Of a DNA stretch of 39,166 nucleotides, positions 10,832 through 20,406 are shown piece after piece (position 1 is the stretch's first letter; each line of letters opens with the position of its first letter). Made by a program: the position numbers and the translations under genes. Below the pieces are notes generated by a model that did not search any database, was not told the DNA's origin, and saw only the letters and a list, made by a program, of their open reading frames with translations. This stretch comes from a virus. The stretch lies in IMG/VR virus record IMGVR_UViG_3300046457_000108, positions 1-39,166 of that record; one strand, written 5' to 3'.

Positions 10832-12532
10832 CTGGCGCACCCGCGGGTTGTCCTGAAGCCACTTGCGATCCGCCCGCTGCATGAGCGCTGCGGCCTTCGC
10901 AGGGTCAAGCAGTGCGTCAGCCAGCAGGCTCTGCATCTTCTGGTCCGTCTCGCGGTAGGCCCAGGACACAGCGCGCGACAGGCCGGGCATGTCCAGCAGT
11001 CCGCCGACGAGCCGCGGCATGCCGGACTGCGCCGCAACGTTCTGCATGCTCAGCTTCTGCACGGTGTCGGAGCCGACGCCGCGGCCTAAGTCCTGGGCGT
11101 TGGCCTTGCGCGCCAGATCCTGGCCGACAGCATCCAGCGTCTGCATCTGGCCGGGCGTCATGATGTCAGCCAGCCCCTTGCCGTTCATGCCGGTGGCAGC
11201 CTTGGCCGTCTGGTCGGCGTTGCGCAGCGCCTGGGCGTACCGCGCGCCCGTCTCGCGCCCAAGCGCTCCGAAGTCGGAAAGCGCGGGCGTGAGTTGGTCA
11301 ACGAGTCGTTGGCCGATCTGCATCTGGTTGACGGGCTTGGAGTTGGCTGCGTAGCGCTCCATGGCCTGCTTGTATCCGGGCGACAGGTCTTCCATCACAG
11401 ACAGCAAGTCCTGCTTCGTCTGCACCAGGGCGCGCTTTTCGTTGGCTCCGATGCCGCGCTCACCGGCCTTCTCGATCATGTCGTCCAGCGACAGCTTGAT
11501 GTAGTGCAGCCCCTGCACAGACCCTGCGGCGTCATTGAGGTTGAGCCCCGTTTCCTTGGCAAGCCGGGTCGCGTTCATCTGCGCCTTCTTGATGGATGGG
11601 CGCGACAGCAAGTCCTTGATCTGCGGCTGCAGCATGTCTGCGGCATCCTGGTCAACGCCAGCAGCGAAGGCGCGGCCGTAGTCCTGCCTTGCAACGGCGT
11701 CGCGCGTCGCTTCTGCGGACGCAAGTGCAGCGTCGTCCTTGGCGATGCCGCGAAGCGCATTCAGGCGGGCAGAGGACTGCTCCATGCCGCGCTGGGTGTA
11801 TGCCTCGGGGTTGGCCGCAGACGCCCAGCGCTGCAGCGCCGCGATGCCGCCGCTTTCCGCGACTTCTGCCGCGGTCGGCAGCGAGCCTTGCACCAACTGC
11901 GGCGCCGCGCCCATGCGGGCAGCCACGGCCGGCGCGTTCTCGCCTGCGGCGCGGTTCAGCGTGCGGCCTGCAATGGCCTGGCGCCCGCGATCAAACAGCG
12001 GCTCAGCAACGGAATAGGCCGACTTGACGGCGGCGCCTGCAATCGGCATGGCCGCAGAAGCCACGCCATTGACCGCGCCGCGCTGCAGACGCTCGCCCGC
12101 CGTGCCGTATTCCAGCATGGACGGAATGGCGCCAGCCAGGAACATGCGGCCGGCGTTGCCCAGCAGCGTTGCAGAACCGCCGACAGGGATTGCCATGCCC
12201 GGCAGCGCTTCACCGATGCCGGTAGCCCAGGGGTGAGCCTCCTGCAGCGGCTTGTAAGCCTCATCCTTGACGCCGACGTTTTCCTTGAGCCCCTTCAGCG
12301 CGGAGTCCTCGCCGCGGGCACCAAGGTACATCTGGGTCAGGCCATCCAGCACACGATCCACTGTGCGGCCGGCGCCGATGGCAACCGACTTGAGCACGCC
12401 AGGATCGTCCACGAGCTGCGCTTTTGGCTGCTTCATGGGCAGGTTGCGGATCGCCTTCACGATGTCCGCATCCGACATGCCATCAGGGAATTCAATCTGC
12501 CCGTACTTGGGCACGTCAATGACCTGCGGCAT
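10751..12532 (-). CDS. Internal virion / DNA-ejection protein (593 aa)
   Basis: 593 residues, largely helical. The N-terminus VPKYGQIEFPDGMSDADIVKAI (about 7-28) is the small module seen at the start of many large podovirus internal proteins. Weakly hydrophobic stretches follow at about 118-165 (GMAIPVGGSATLLGNAG..., AVNGVASAAMPIAGAAVKSA). The rest is long amphipathic helix. Three such large genes in series after the tail genes (this, 12532-13740, 13745-14932) match ejectosome proteins that leave the head and bridge the envelope. A transglycosylase motif was not recognised. Confidence 0.65.
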   Translation of the reverse strand: MPQVIDVPKYGQIEFPDGMSDADIVKAIRNLPMKQPKAQLVDDPGVLKSVAIGAGRTVDRVLDGLTQMYLGARGEDSALKGLKENVGVKDEAYKPLQEAHPWATGIGEALPGMAIPVGGSATLLGNAGRMFLAGAIPSMLEYGTAGERLQRGAVNGVASAAMPIAGAAVKSAYSVAEPLFDRGRQAIAGRTLNRAAGENAPAVAARMGAAPQLVQGSLPTAAEVAESGGIAALQRWASAANPEAYTQRGMEQSSARLNALRGIAKDDAALASAEATRDAVARQDYGRAFAAGVDQDAADMLQPQIKDLLSRPSIKKAQMNATRLAKETGLNLNDAAGSVQGLHYIKLSLDDMIEKAGERGIGANEKRALVQTKQDLLSVMEDLSPGYKQAMERYAANSKPVNQMQIGQRLVDQLTPALSDFGALGRETGARYAQALRNADQTAKAATGMNGKGLADIMTPGQMQTLDAVGQDLARKANAQDLGRGVGSDTVQKLSMQNVAAQSGMPRLVGGLLDMPGLSRAVSWAYRETDQKMQSLLADALLDPAKAAALMQRADRKWLQDNPRVRQLLEQTAIRSGGALGMTSTSALAQPVE

Positions 12533-13740
12533 CAGTCCTCCAGCTTCCCGGTAGCGGGGTTGAAGCGGCGCACCTTGCCGCCAGCAGCGGGAGCCGCTGC
12601 GGCTTTGGCGGCCGACGCCTGGCCGATGGACGCGCCGCTGTTGAGTTCCTGCTGCATGGCCGCGTATTCGTCGCGGAACAGCCGCAGCTTCTTCTTGACC
12701 GTACCGGCGTCATCCGTGGCCGCGGGGATGTACGGCTTCAGGCGCGCGGACTCGCCCACGCTCACAGCGGCGCCGCTGCGGTCGTGAATCTTCTGGCCGC
12801 CGATGTCCGCAACCAGCGCGCGAGCCTCAACGCCGCTCGGATCGGTGCGCTGCGTGACAGCATCAGGGAGCACGTTCTGTAGGCCGAACGAGCCGGGCTG
12901 CTGGTCAACCAGCCCTAGCGCGCGGTCGATCTTCGACAGCGTGACGCTGTTCTGAGCCAGCTTCTCGCGCGTGGCTGCCGGCACCTCGCGCGGGGGAGGC
13001 GCCACGCCAGGGATGATGGCCGGCTTGCCGCCGGTCTTGTCGGGCTGGAAAAACACCGGGTTGTTGTTGGCGTCCACGCCGGCCACCGGGGCGCCATAGG
13101 TCACGCTCACACCCGGGGAGTGCGTGGACTGCTTCTGTAGCCAGTTACGCAGCAGCCCCTGCCCTTGCGGCGTGGCCGGATCAATGCCAGCGGCGCGCAT
13201 GGCCTTCACGAACTCGTTTTCCTTCGGGTCTTTCGCGTTCTCCGCGAGAACCCGCCCATCGCGAGTCACCAGCTTGCCGCCATCGGCCAGCGCAATCGGC
13301 GTGTCGTCCTTCTGCGTGAGTTGGCGCAGCTTCAGACCCATCTCAAGGCCGCCAGGGGCAGCCATGTATGCCTGAGTCAGTCCGGGCAAATCCAGCGTCT
13401 GAGCGGGCACAGGCGCTTCTCCCGGCTGCCCCACGTCGCGGTTGTCCATGTACTCAGGCTTGCCGCCGGTTCGCATGAACTGCGCCGGCAGGGCGTCAAG
13501 CCTCGTCTGCCGCTCGGCATCCCTGCGCGCATGCTCAAGCTGCACCTGTGCAAGTTGCTGCTGAATATCCTGCATGCCCTTGAGCCGCTGCTGCTCGCGC
13601 GCTTGCTGCATCACGCCCATGGCCTGCTGCCCGGCCTGGCCGAGCCCTTGCCCGAAAGTGCCGCGGCTGTTGAGCAGGCCCAGGCCCAGCGCCAAGAGCC
13701 CCTGCTGCCGCGGGTCGTCAAAGAGTGCATCCATCGCCAT
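12532..13740 (-). CDS. Internal virion / ejection protein (402 aa)
   Basis: 402 residues; MAMDALF start with MDALF (13734) as alternative. N-terminus: Gly-rich hydrophobic segment (LLALGLGLLNSRG) and a Gln-rich coiled coil (about 40-80). The middle has DGGKLVTRDGRVLAEN-type strands. The C-terminus ends in an Ala-rich linker and KVRRFNPATGKLED, a short tail frequently found at the end of podovirus internal proteins. It is coupled to the downstream gene by a one-base stop/start overlap. Role inferred from position. Confidence 0.6.
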   Translation of the reverse strand: MAMDALFDDPRQQGLLALGLGLLNSRGTFGQGLGQAGQQAMGVMQQAREQQRLKGMQDIQQQLAQVQLEHARRDAERQTRLDALPAQFMRTGGKPEYMDNRDVGQPGEAPVPAQTLDLPGLTQAYMAAPGGLEMGLKLRQLTQKDDTPIALADGGKLVTRDGRVLAENAKDPKENEFVKAMRAAGIDPATPQGQGLLRNWLQKQSTHSPGVSVTYGAPVAGVDANNNPVFFQPDKTGGKPAIIPGVAPPPREVPAATREKLAQNSVTLSKIDRALGLVDQQPGSFGLQNVLPDAVTQRTDPSGVEARALVADIGGQKIHDRSGAAVSVGESARLKPYIPAATDDAGTVKKKLRLFRDEYAAMQQELNSGASIGQASAAKAAAAPAAGGKVRRFNPATGKLED

Positions 13741-13744
13741 GTGC

Positions 13745-14932
13745 TTACCTCACCCAGCGCGATGCGCCGTTGATGCCGAGTTGCCCCGCAAGCGAGGTCG
13801 GCAGGGATACCTGTTTCGGAGCCGAGTACAACCCCTTTTGCAGCGCGCTCGTCCACTGCTGCGGCGGGCCGTAGGACTCGGGCGCCGCGGCGCTGCTGCC
13901 GCCGCCGCTGTTGCCAGCGCTGGACAGCGCGGACGTGATGCCACTGAAAAGCAGCTTGCCGAGCGTCGGGTTGTCCTTGAGCCAGCCGGCGGCATCGGTG
14001 ATGCCCAGGCTGTCGCCCAGGCTGCTCAGCAGGCCCGTGCCCTTGCCTGCGGCTGCCGCGAGGTCTGTGCTGCCGGTGGCGCTCAGTACGTTGTTGTACG
14101 CGCTGTTTTGCAGGCCGGTCATGCCCTCGCCGTACCCGTCCTTGCCGTAGATCGCGGCCTTGTCGGCGCTGCTCATGCCCGACGATGCCGGCTGGCCGGT
14201 CGGCGCCGCAGCGCTCGCGGCATCGCCCCAGCCGTTGAGCACCGTGTCGCTCAGCGTGGAGTCACCCAAGCCTGACAGCGACGCGCCCAGCGTGCCGCCA
14301 AGGCTCGAAGTCGCGCCGCCGCTCACGCCGCCCAGCGACAGACCGGACCCGCCGGATGCGCCAAGCGATTCACCGAGCGCGGAGCCGCCCATCGACAGGC
14401 CAGAACCGCCAGCGGCACCCATGGATTCGCCAGCAGTCATCGCGCCAGTGCCGCCCAGCGTGAGCCCGGAGCCGCCAGCAATGCCGCCGCCGGCTTCAGC
14501 AGCGCCCGCAGCCGCGGCGCCAGCACCAGCGGAACCGGCGCCCGCTGCACTGGCCGCAGCCATGGACGTGCCAACGGCGCTTCCCAGGACCGGGAGCATC
14601 ATCGCAAACGGCGTGATGGACTCCATCGCCGTCTCATCCTGGCGGAAAAACGGGTTGCTTGCGGTGTAGCCGCCGCCCGGCCCCTGCGTGATCGAGTTGA
14701 TCCACTCTCCGCCGTCTCCGGCGTTGTGAATCTCGTACTGCCAGCCTCCCTCGCCGTTGTCGCCGTTGCCGAGGTACTGCCGCGCGCCCAGGGCGCCGTA
14801 GGGCGTATCCAGCCGGAAATAGTCGGGCAGCGTCGCCGAATCCTGGCCTTGCAGCCCGCCCAGGTACGCCTGCTGCGCCTGGCCGATGATGGCTTGATTC
14901 GCAGCCAGCCAATCGTTGAGTGACTGTGCCAT
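13745..14932 (-). CDS. Gly/Ala/Ser-rich internal virion protein (395 aa)
   Basis: 395 residues. The N-terminal ordered part includes WQYEIHNAGDGGEWINSITQ (about 64-83). A low-complexity region of about 120 residues (from SMAAASAAGAGSAGAG onward) has repeats like GGSGLSLGG and GESLGASGGSG. The C-terminal helical part ends INGASRWVR. Such Gly/Ala/Ser-rich proteins next to podovirus tail genes are usually ejected with the DNA. The low-complexity repeats are coded by near-repeats of GCC-GGC-rich DNA and may vary in copy number. Confidence 0.55.
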   Translation of the reverse strand: MAQSLNDWLAANQAIIGQAQQAYLGGLQGQDSATLPDYFRLDTPYGALGARQYLGNGDNGEGGWQYEIHNAGDGGEWINSITQGPGGGYTASNPFFRQDETAMESITPFAMMLPVLGSAVGTSMAAASAAGAGSAGAGAAAAGAAEAGGGIAGGSGLTLGGTGAMTAGESMGAAGGSGLSMGGSALGESLGASGGSGLSLGGVSGGATSSLGGTLGASLSGLGDSTLSDTVLNGWGDAASAAAPTGQPASSGMSSADKAAIYGKDGYGEGMTGLQNSAYNNVLSATGSTDLAAAAGKGTGLLSSLGDSLGITDAAGWLKDNPTLGKLLFSGITSALSSAGNSGGGSSAAAPESYGPPQQWTSALQKGLYSAPKQVSLPTSLAGQLGINGASRWVR

Positions 14933-14933
14933 G

Positions 14934-15884
14934 TCAGCTGAAAAGCAGTTTGTAGAGCTGCGCGCCGGTCAGTGCGCCGCCGATGGCGCTCGCCGCGGTG
15001 CTCGTGCCGGGCTGCGTCTGCGTGGTGTTGCTGCCGAAGTTGACGCCGCCCAGGGCATTGCGCATCACATCGAGTTGGCCCTTGTTGAAGTCGCGGCTTT
15101 CGGTGAAGCGGTTGTATGCGTCATCGAGGTAGCGCTGATTCTGCGTCTGCAGCCCCTGGCCGGCGGTCAACATCGCGTTCAGGTCGGTGTAGTCCTGATT
15201 CGCATACGTCGGCGCCATGCCCAGCCCTTGCAGCGCGCGTGACTGCGCGGTGTTCCAGGCGCTGTCGGCGCGGTTGGCGTAGGACTCGCCAAGGCTGGCG
15301 TTCGTGGTCTGCGCCTGCAGGCCGCGGTTGAGCGCGCTCTCGCCGAGTTGCTGCTGCTGCGTGTAGTCCTGCATGCGCATGCCGCTGGCGATGTTGCCCA
15401 GGTTGCGCTGCAGGTCCGACTGCTGGAGCGCCTGCACTTGCTGCAAGCCGCTGTTGCCGAAGCTGCCCGAACGCTGCATGGCGGTGTCGGTCTGCGGCTT
15501 CGTGGTCATGTTGTAGTTGCGCACCACATCCTGCGACGCGGCGTCAATCTGCTGCTGCAGGTACGGATTGCTGCCGGCGTAGGGGTTGCTGCCGGCGCTG
15601 ACCGTGCCGTATGGGTTCGCCGTGGCCTGCCGGTAGCCGCCGCCCTGCACCATGCCCTGCAGCGCGGTGTTGGCTGCACCCATGGTCGGGCTGCCTTGCA
15701 TGGCACGCTGGTACATGCCGCCGTATGCCTGGGTCTGGTACGGGTTCAGGTCTGCGACCCGCGCGCCGTCGTATGCCTGATACGGCATGTCCGCAACGGA
15801 CTGCGCGCGCTGTAGATAGCCGGCGGCATAGGGCTGCACGAACCCCGGCATTTGCGTGCTGCTGGTCGTGGTGTAGTCTGCCAT
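14934..15884 (-). CDS. Gln-rich virion protein, ejection-associated (316 aa)
   Basis: 316 residues rich in Gln, Asn, Tyr and Ala. It has a MPGFVQPYAAGYLQRAQSVA start, a repeated NPYGTVSAGSNPYAGSNPYL segment (about 90-110), and long Gln-rich helices (LQQVQALQQSDLQRNLGNI). A hydrophobic end (AIGGALTGAQLYKLLFS) follows. This composition is typical of small podovirus internal/tail-tip proteins upstream of ejection genes. Function inferred. Confidence 0.55.
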   Translation of the reverse strand: MADYTTTSSTQMPGFVQPYAAGYLQRAQSVADMPYQAYDGARVADLNPYQTQAYGGMYQRAMQGSPTMGAANTALQGMVQGGGYRQATANPYGTVSAGSNPYAGSNPYLQQQIDAASQDVVRNYNMTTKPQTDTAMQRSGSFGNSGLQQVQALQQSDLQRNLGNIASGMRMQDYTQQQQLGESALNRGLQAQTTNASLGESYANRADSAWNTAQSRALQGLGMAPTYANQDYTDLNAMLTAGQGLQTQNQRYLDDAYNRFTESRDFNKGQLDVMRNALGGVNFGSNTTQTQPGTSTAASAIGGALTGAQLYKLLFS

Positions 15885-15885
15885 T

Positions 15886-16176
15886 TCAGTTTCCAGTCAA
15901 GACGCGCATCTCGCGCCAGGTTCCCGGCGAGCCGCCGGCAGTGCATATCCAGCCCGTGAGGACGTACTTCGAGCCGGCCGCGCCAAGCTCTACAGGCGCG
16001 GCGTTGCGCACCTCGTCGCCTTGCGCCCATGTGCCCGTCGTCGGCGCAGCAGTGAGCGCACCGTCTCGCGCGGAGACAGCGCCAGATGCCAGCCCGTTGA
16101 TCTTGCGGGCGACAGCGCCCAGGAATCGGAGGATGTGATCCGGGGCGCCGCTGGTGTGCTGTTCAGGGAGCTTCAT
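15886..16176 (-). CDS. Small tail-associated protein (96 aa)
   Basis: The start ATG at 16176 overlaps the upstream TGA. The C-terminal half GTWAQGDEVRNAAPVELG...YVLTGWICTAGGSPGTWRE is a short module found at the ends of many phage fibre and spike proteins; here it is a stand-alone gene with a helical N-terminus (HILRFLGAVARKINGLASG). It may cap or anchor the tail. Function uncertain. Confidence 0.6.
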   Translation of the reverse strand: MKLPEQHTSGAPDHILRFLGAVARKINGLASGAVSARDGALTAAPTTGTWAQGDEVRNAAPVELGAAGSKYVLTGWICTAGGSPGTWREMRVLTGN

Positions 16177-17633
16177 TCCAGCCCGTCCGGCACGATGTCG
16201 AGGCGCAGGGCGTTGAGTTCGCAATCGCCCGTCATGTCCAGTCGCACGCTATGCCAGCGCGCCGACTGCATCACATCCCAGCGGGAACCCGTCATGGACA
16301 TGGCTCCGCCAGCGGCTGGATTTTCGCCTGAATTCGCCTTGTTGAAAACCCGTCCGGCGCCGCTCGCAGGCGCTCGCAGGAACCGCGCACGCACCCCGCG
16401 CAGCGTCGAATACTGCGTGTCGTCGCCCGTGTCGCCAGTCGTGATCGAGCAGCCGGACGACGGCCCGATCAGCGCCTGAAGCTGCCCGCCGACGAACACG
16501 GACAGCGCCCGCCCGCCGGCCAGCCAATACTGCGAATCGAACGGGACCGAGATGCCGTCGATGGTCGCGCCCACGGCGGGCAGGCCGTCGATGGTGTAGC
16601 CCGGGAAAACGTAGCTCATCGCGGCCTGGATGGACAGCGAGACATGCCCCCATTGCTGGGTTTCCATGTGGTAGACGAGAGCGGCATCGGGGCTCGCGCT
16701 GTTGCGCGAGGCGTAGAAAATCCACACGCGATTGGCCTGCCTATCGAATTGGCAGATGGTCCGGTGCCGATAGGCTGGGCTGCTGTTCTCAGCGAACCAC
16801 TTGCGCACCTTGCCGTTGGCGATGGACGCCGCCTGCACGCCGTTGAACATGTAGACGTTGGCATCGCTGCCGACGAATACATGCGCCGCAGGAGCGCCGG
16901 CCAAGCGCACATCACACACCGCGTCCGGACCCGCGCAGCCCTGATCGCCTGGCACCTGATCCCACTGCCACACCACCGGAGCGCCGACGTAGTTGCCCAG
17001 GTACATGCCCTGGCTCTTGTACGCCACCACGCTGGAGCCAAACGGCAGCGCGGCAACAATCTCGCCCGGCACCGACACAAGCCGGCCAGTCGTGCATTGC
17101 GTGCTGACATCCGGCGTCCAGTCGGATGCGTCCAGCAGCGCAGAGCACCACCAGCGGTCTTGCGACACCCCGAATCCGGCATCGCTCGTGTTGAACGCAA
17201 GCAGGAAGTTGTTGCTCGTGCAGATGATCCGTGCCACTGGAGCGCCGCTGATGTCGGCAAACGCGCCGCTGCTGCTGATCTGGAGCGGCGCCACGCCATC
17301 GGACGCGATGGTGTCGTTTCCGAACTGCCAGAACTGCCACACCGACTCGGCCGCTCCCGTGTAGCCGCCGCCGCGCGATACGTCCGCCCAGGTCGTTCCG
17401 CTCAGTTCGCGCAGCGACGCAGCAGTGCCAGCGAGCACCCGCCGCGTGCCGTCCAGCCGCGAGACAGTCACAGCACCGCGGCAGGCCGCAGGCAGCGCGC
17501 CGACACCCGCGGGCGCGACACCGGACGGCGCAGCGGCAATGCCGCGCTCGGTCGGCACGATGTCGCTGCACGCGACGATGGCGCCAGGCGCCGTCGGGTC
17601 AGCGTCAGGGGTGAATCCAAGCAAAGGCGTCAT
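16173..17633 (-). CDS. Putative tail nozzle / DNA-stabilising protein (486 aa)
   Basis: 486 residues of repeating beta-strand segments (for example GGYTGAAESVWQFWQFGND, SVPGEIVAALPFGSSVVAYK, HVFVGSDANVYMFNGV, VWIFYASRNSASPDAALVYH), suggesting a beta-propeller. Proteins of this size following the adaptor gene in P22/SU10-type phages form the tail nozzle that plugs and stabilises packaged DNA. It overlaps both neighbours by ATGA. I recognise the general type, not a specific family. Confidence 0.55.
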   Translation of the reverse strand: MTPLLGFTPDADPTAPGAIVACSDIVPTERGIAAAPSGVAPAGVGALPAACRGAVTVSRLDGTRRVLAGTAASLRELSGTTWADVSRGGGYTGAAESVWQFWQFGNDTIASDGVAPLQISSSGAFADISGAPVARIICTSNNFLLAFNTSDAGFGVSQDRWWCSALLDASDWTPDVSTQCTTGRLVSVPGEIVAALPFGSSVVAYKSQGMYLGNYVGAPVVWQWDQVPGDQGCAGPDAVCDVRLAGAPAAHVFVGSDANVYMFNGVQAASIANGKVRKWFAENSSPAYRHRTICQFDRQANRVWIFYASRNSASPDAALVYHMETQQWGHVSLSIQAAMSYVFPGYTIDGLPAVGATIDGISVPFDSQYWLAGGRALSVFVGGQLQALIGPSSGCSITTGDTGDDTQYSTLRGVRARFLRAPASGAGRVFNKANSGENPAAGGAMSMTGSRWDVMQSARWHSVRLDMTGDCELNALRLDIVPDGLE

Positions 17634-18238
17634 CGTGCCCTCGCCACCAGCCGGCCGGCGAATCTGTCACGCTGGTCGGTGCTGTTCAGTTCATCGACCA
17701 GCGCATCAGCACGCTGCTGCCACATTGCCGCGCGTGCCTCGTCCTTGATGAACAGCAGCGCCTCGGCCAGCGTCTCAGCGATGTAGAGGTCGGGCGCGAG
17801 CGTAAGCAGCCAGCTCGTCGTGGTCGCCTCGGAAAGCGTCGGCACCGCGGCGTAATAGACGCCAGTGACGGAGCCCGAGCCGTTGATGCGCAGCGCGTCA
17901 AGCTGAACGGCGTACATCGTCGGCAGGCCATAAGCGCCGGCAGCCACGACCGTCTCCAGAGACTGCGAACTGAGCGGCGTGCGCTCATAGCCCGGCACCC
18001 ACAGCGTTTTTGCCGCGGCAAAGTCAAACGGCAGCGCCACCTCGTTGGCGTCGCTCGCCGTCAACGGGAATATCGCCTCCTGCTGACGCAGCCGCAGCCG
18101 GCGACTCATCTTCGCCTCGGCAAGCTGGATGAACCCCGGGATTGCCGACGCGAGGTCCGTGCGGTGCACCCACGACTGCACCGCGGCCTGCAGATCAGAG
18201 TACGTCTGCGGGACGATGCTGGGAACGAGTACCGTCAT
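17630..18238 (-). CDS. Head-tail adaptor protein (phage SU10-type)
   Basis: 202 residues with the adaptor pattern: N-terminal YSDLQAAVQSWVHRTDLASA (about 13-32), IPGFIQLAEAKMSRRLRLRQQE (33-54), then a beta-rich middle (ALPFDFAAAKTLWVPG, TMYAVQLDALRINGSGSVTGVYYA) and C-terminal helices (APDLYIAETLAEALLFIKDE, ending in a basic tail). Adaptors attach below the portal and receive the nozzle. The neighbours agree: fibre and capsid genes upstream, nozzle-like gene coupled downstream. Confidence 0.72.
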   Translation of the reverse strand: MTVLVPSIVPQTYSDLQAAVQSWVHRTDLASAIPGFIQLAEAKMSRRLRLRQQEAIFPLTASDANEVALPFDFAAAKTLWVPGYERTPLSSQSLETVVAAGAYGLPTMYAVQLDALRINGSGSVTGVYYAAVPTLSEATTTSWLLTLAPDLYIAETLAEALLFIKDEARAAMWQQRADALVDELNSTDQRDRFAGRLVARAR

Positions 18239-18245
18239 GTGTGCC

Positions 18246-20087
18246 TCACTTCGGCGCCCAGCCCGTAGAGCCAGAGCCGCTTTCCTTCACGTACAGCGTC
18301 GAACCGGCGCCGCCATCAGTGCGCGTGAACATCGAGCCCACCGCGGCAGTGACGTTGCCCTCGGGCGATCCTGCGCCAGAGGTCCATGTCACCGTGCCGT
18401 TGCCGGGGCGCAGGTTGGTGATGTAGCCGGTAGCCCATCGCTGCGCGGCCTGCCCAAGCGACTGCGCGTTGTCGGCGTTCGGGCGCATCACGGCATACAC
18501 GTCCACGCTCGCCGCAGCGCGCAGCCGCATCGTGCCGGCGTACACCTCAAGCAGCCCGTTTCCTGCAGACGCGGTGCCGCCGGATGCGATCAGGCGCACG
18601 TCATAGTCAACCGGGTTGCCGCTGGAGTTGAAGTCAATGAACGGCGTGCCAACGGTGGCCGCGTCGCCGACAGTCTCTGAGGCCACCTGTGCGGTGGATG
18701 CAACAAAGCTCTGAGCCGTCACGCTGGCCGTCGTGGTGACGGAGCCGTCAGAGTTGACGGAAAACTTGCGCACGCCGCCGGGCGTGAAGTCGAACGGGCG
18801 CCCCGTGGTTGCCTCGCTGACAAATCCACCCTGCGGGTTATTGGCCCCGGCGTCGATGACCACAAAGCCGTATTGCGTTGCGCCGTTGCACTGGAAGCCG
18901 CGGAAGAATCGAGCAGAGCCAGGGCGCGCGATGAATGCGATGGCGCCCTCATAGGTGCCCAGGTTTACCGCGTCGAAGCCCCAGATGTAGTTTTCCTGAT
19001 TGCCGAAATCCAGCGCGCCGCGGTTGTTCACGACGCCAAGCTCGAAGCCGGTTGCGCGCTTCGCAACAGACGTAGCCGTCAGGTAAACATTGGCATTGTG
19101 CGCCCACGCCTTGGTAAAGCCGTTGACCGTGCAGCCGGTCGTGCCGGTAGGCGTTGACGCAGCGCCGCCGCCACCCCACTGATACCAGCCGGTGACCGTG
19201 AGCACGGAACCGTCCGTGCTCCACGAATCGACCACGCCGCTCCAGGGCGTGCCGTGCTTCGTGTCCACGATCATGCCGCGACGGTAGCGGCGCAGCACGG
19301 TGGCGCTCGGGGCTGCCACGGTCACCGTGGTGCTGGTGTAGCTGGCTGTTGCGGCATCCACCAGCGCGGCAGGCGCGGCGTTGTCCACGTACAGGCCCAC
19401 AGTGTCGCGGTCGGTGTACGTCGCAAGCTGGGTCGGCGACGTGACGCCCAGCACTTCGGCGCCGTCTTCCAGATCGGTGTTGGCGCGGATCGAGTAGCCG
19501 CAGGCGTAATCCGTGGTTCCGTGGTGCGAGTCGTTCTGCCGCTGCCCCTCGCGCACGATCTTGCCGTTGAGGTACTGATACCCGGAGACGACAGCGGCCT
19601 GATCGAGTACCCAGACCACTTCACGCCCGCCAGTGTCAACCTCGGCAGTCAGCGTGTAGGAGCCTGCCGGAACAGTCACGCGGCACATCAGCGCCCGCGG
19701 CATGCCAGAACCTTCGGCGCCGACGATGTTGACGGCAGCCGGCACGCTGCGAGCAGCCAGGCCGAATGCCGCGGTGTCGTCGCCGCCATGCCCGGCACCG
19801 TAGGCCTCGACTGTGAGCAGGCCAGAGTCGGCGGGATCAAACAGCGGGCCAATCTCGCTCGCATCGCCCGTGTACCCGCCCGCGGAGGTCGTCACCATGT
19901 AGCGGCCATTCGCGGCGCAGAACGAGTATTCGCCATCTGCGCCCGTGGTCAGCGGGTTCGCCAGCGGCGTCACGCCGTTGTCGCTGTAGAGCGTCGCCAG
20001 CGCACCGGACGAATCGCGCACCGTCACGGTCGCATTGCGGATGCCGCGGCCGTCGCGCGTGCGGACTTGATCGGAGTAGCGTTCCAT
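18246..20087 (-). CDS. Tail spike / fibre protein (613 aa)
   Basis: 613 residues. N-terminal module MERYSDQVRTRDGRGIRNATV...YSDNGVTPLANPLTTGADGE (first about 75 residues, split here) is a virion-binding head with a carboxypeptidase-regulatory-like fold, common in phage spikes. DGEYSFCAANGRY follows, then a long beta-rich region likely forming a beta-helix, then a repeat-rich shaft. The C-terminus (NVTAAVGSMFTRTDGGAGST, LYVKESGSGSTGWAPK) is a small tip module used in many tail proteins. Host recognition or depolymerase activity is plausible, but no catalytic motif was identified. Starts at ATG overlapping the previous stop. Confidence 0.72.
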   Translation of the reverse strand: MERYSDQVRTRDGRGIRNATVTVRDSSGALATLYSDNGVTPLANPLTTGADGEYSFCAANGRYMVTTSAGGYTGDASEIGPLFDPADSGLLTVEAYGAGHGGDDTAAFGLAARSVPAAVNIVGAEGSGMPRALMCRVTVPAGSYTLTAEVDTGGREVVWVLDQAAVVSGYQYLNGKIVREGQRQNDSHHGTTDYACGYSIRANTDLEDGAEVLGVTSPTQLATYTDRDTVGLYVDNAAPAALVDAATASYTSTTVTVAAPSATVLRRYRRGMIVDTKHGTPWSGVVDSWSTDGSVLTVTGWYQWGGGGAASTPTGTTGCTVNGFTKAWAHNANVYLTATSVAKRATGFELGVVNNRGALDFGNQENYIWGFDAVNLGTYEGAIAFIARPGSARFFRGFQCNGATQYGFVVIDAGANNPQGGFVSEATTGRPFDFTPGGVRKFSVNSDGSVTTTASVTAQSFVASTAQVASETVGDAATVGTPFIDFNSSGNPVDYDVRLIASGGTASAGNGLLEVYAGTMRLRAAASVDVYAVMRPNADNAQSLGQAAQRWATGYITNLRPGNGTVTWTSGAGSPEGNVTAAVGSMFTRTDGGAGSTLYVKESGSGSTGWAPK

Positions 20088-20392
20088 CAGCGAAGCACCT
20101 TGCTGAACGTGGCGAGGGCCGGGTTGGCCTTCAGGTAGGCAAGCACCCGGGCGCGGTCAAATCCGCCGTCCTGGCGCATCATCTTGCCCAGCTCGGCGAC
20201 GGGGATGAATCCGACGTGGCGCATCTCGCCCCAGCGCTCACCCTCGGTCGCGGCGCGCATCTCGGCCGCGGCTTGCACCAGCGGCGCGGCGTCGTACTGC
20301 TTTTCGATGACCACCCGGCCGCTGTCGGCGATGTCGTGGACTCGGGTGCTGATGCCGGTCTTGGAGTCGTGTTCGGTGTAGACGATGGACAT
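20087..20392 (-). CDS. Small conserved phage protein after the capsid gene (101 aa)
   Basis: Begins MSIVYTEHDSKTGISTRVHD, a beta hairpin, then helices (PLVQAAAEMRAATEGERWGE) and a C-terminal helical pair (FDRARVLAYLKANPALATFSKV). Proteins of this form follow the capsid gene in several podoviruses, with unknown function. It lies between the capsid-gene terminator and the spike gene. Confidence 0.6.
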   Translation of the reverse strand: MSIVYTEHDSKTGISTRVHDIADSGRVVIEKQYDAAPLVQAAAEMRAATEGERWGEMRHVGFIPVAELGKMMRQDGGFDRARVLAYLKANPALATFSKVLR

Positions 20393-20406
20393 GGAGAAGC
20401 AGGCGT

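Noticed and set aside
11294-12787. 497-codon + strand open frame opposite the internal virion protein genes
   Set aside because: It has no ribosome binding site, is Arg/His/Leu-rich in the way of antisense frames in G+C-rich DNA, and lies fully opposite a coherent late gene.
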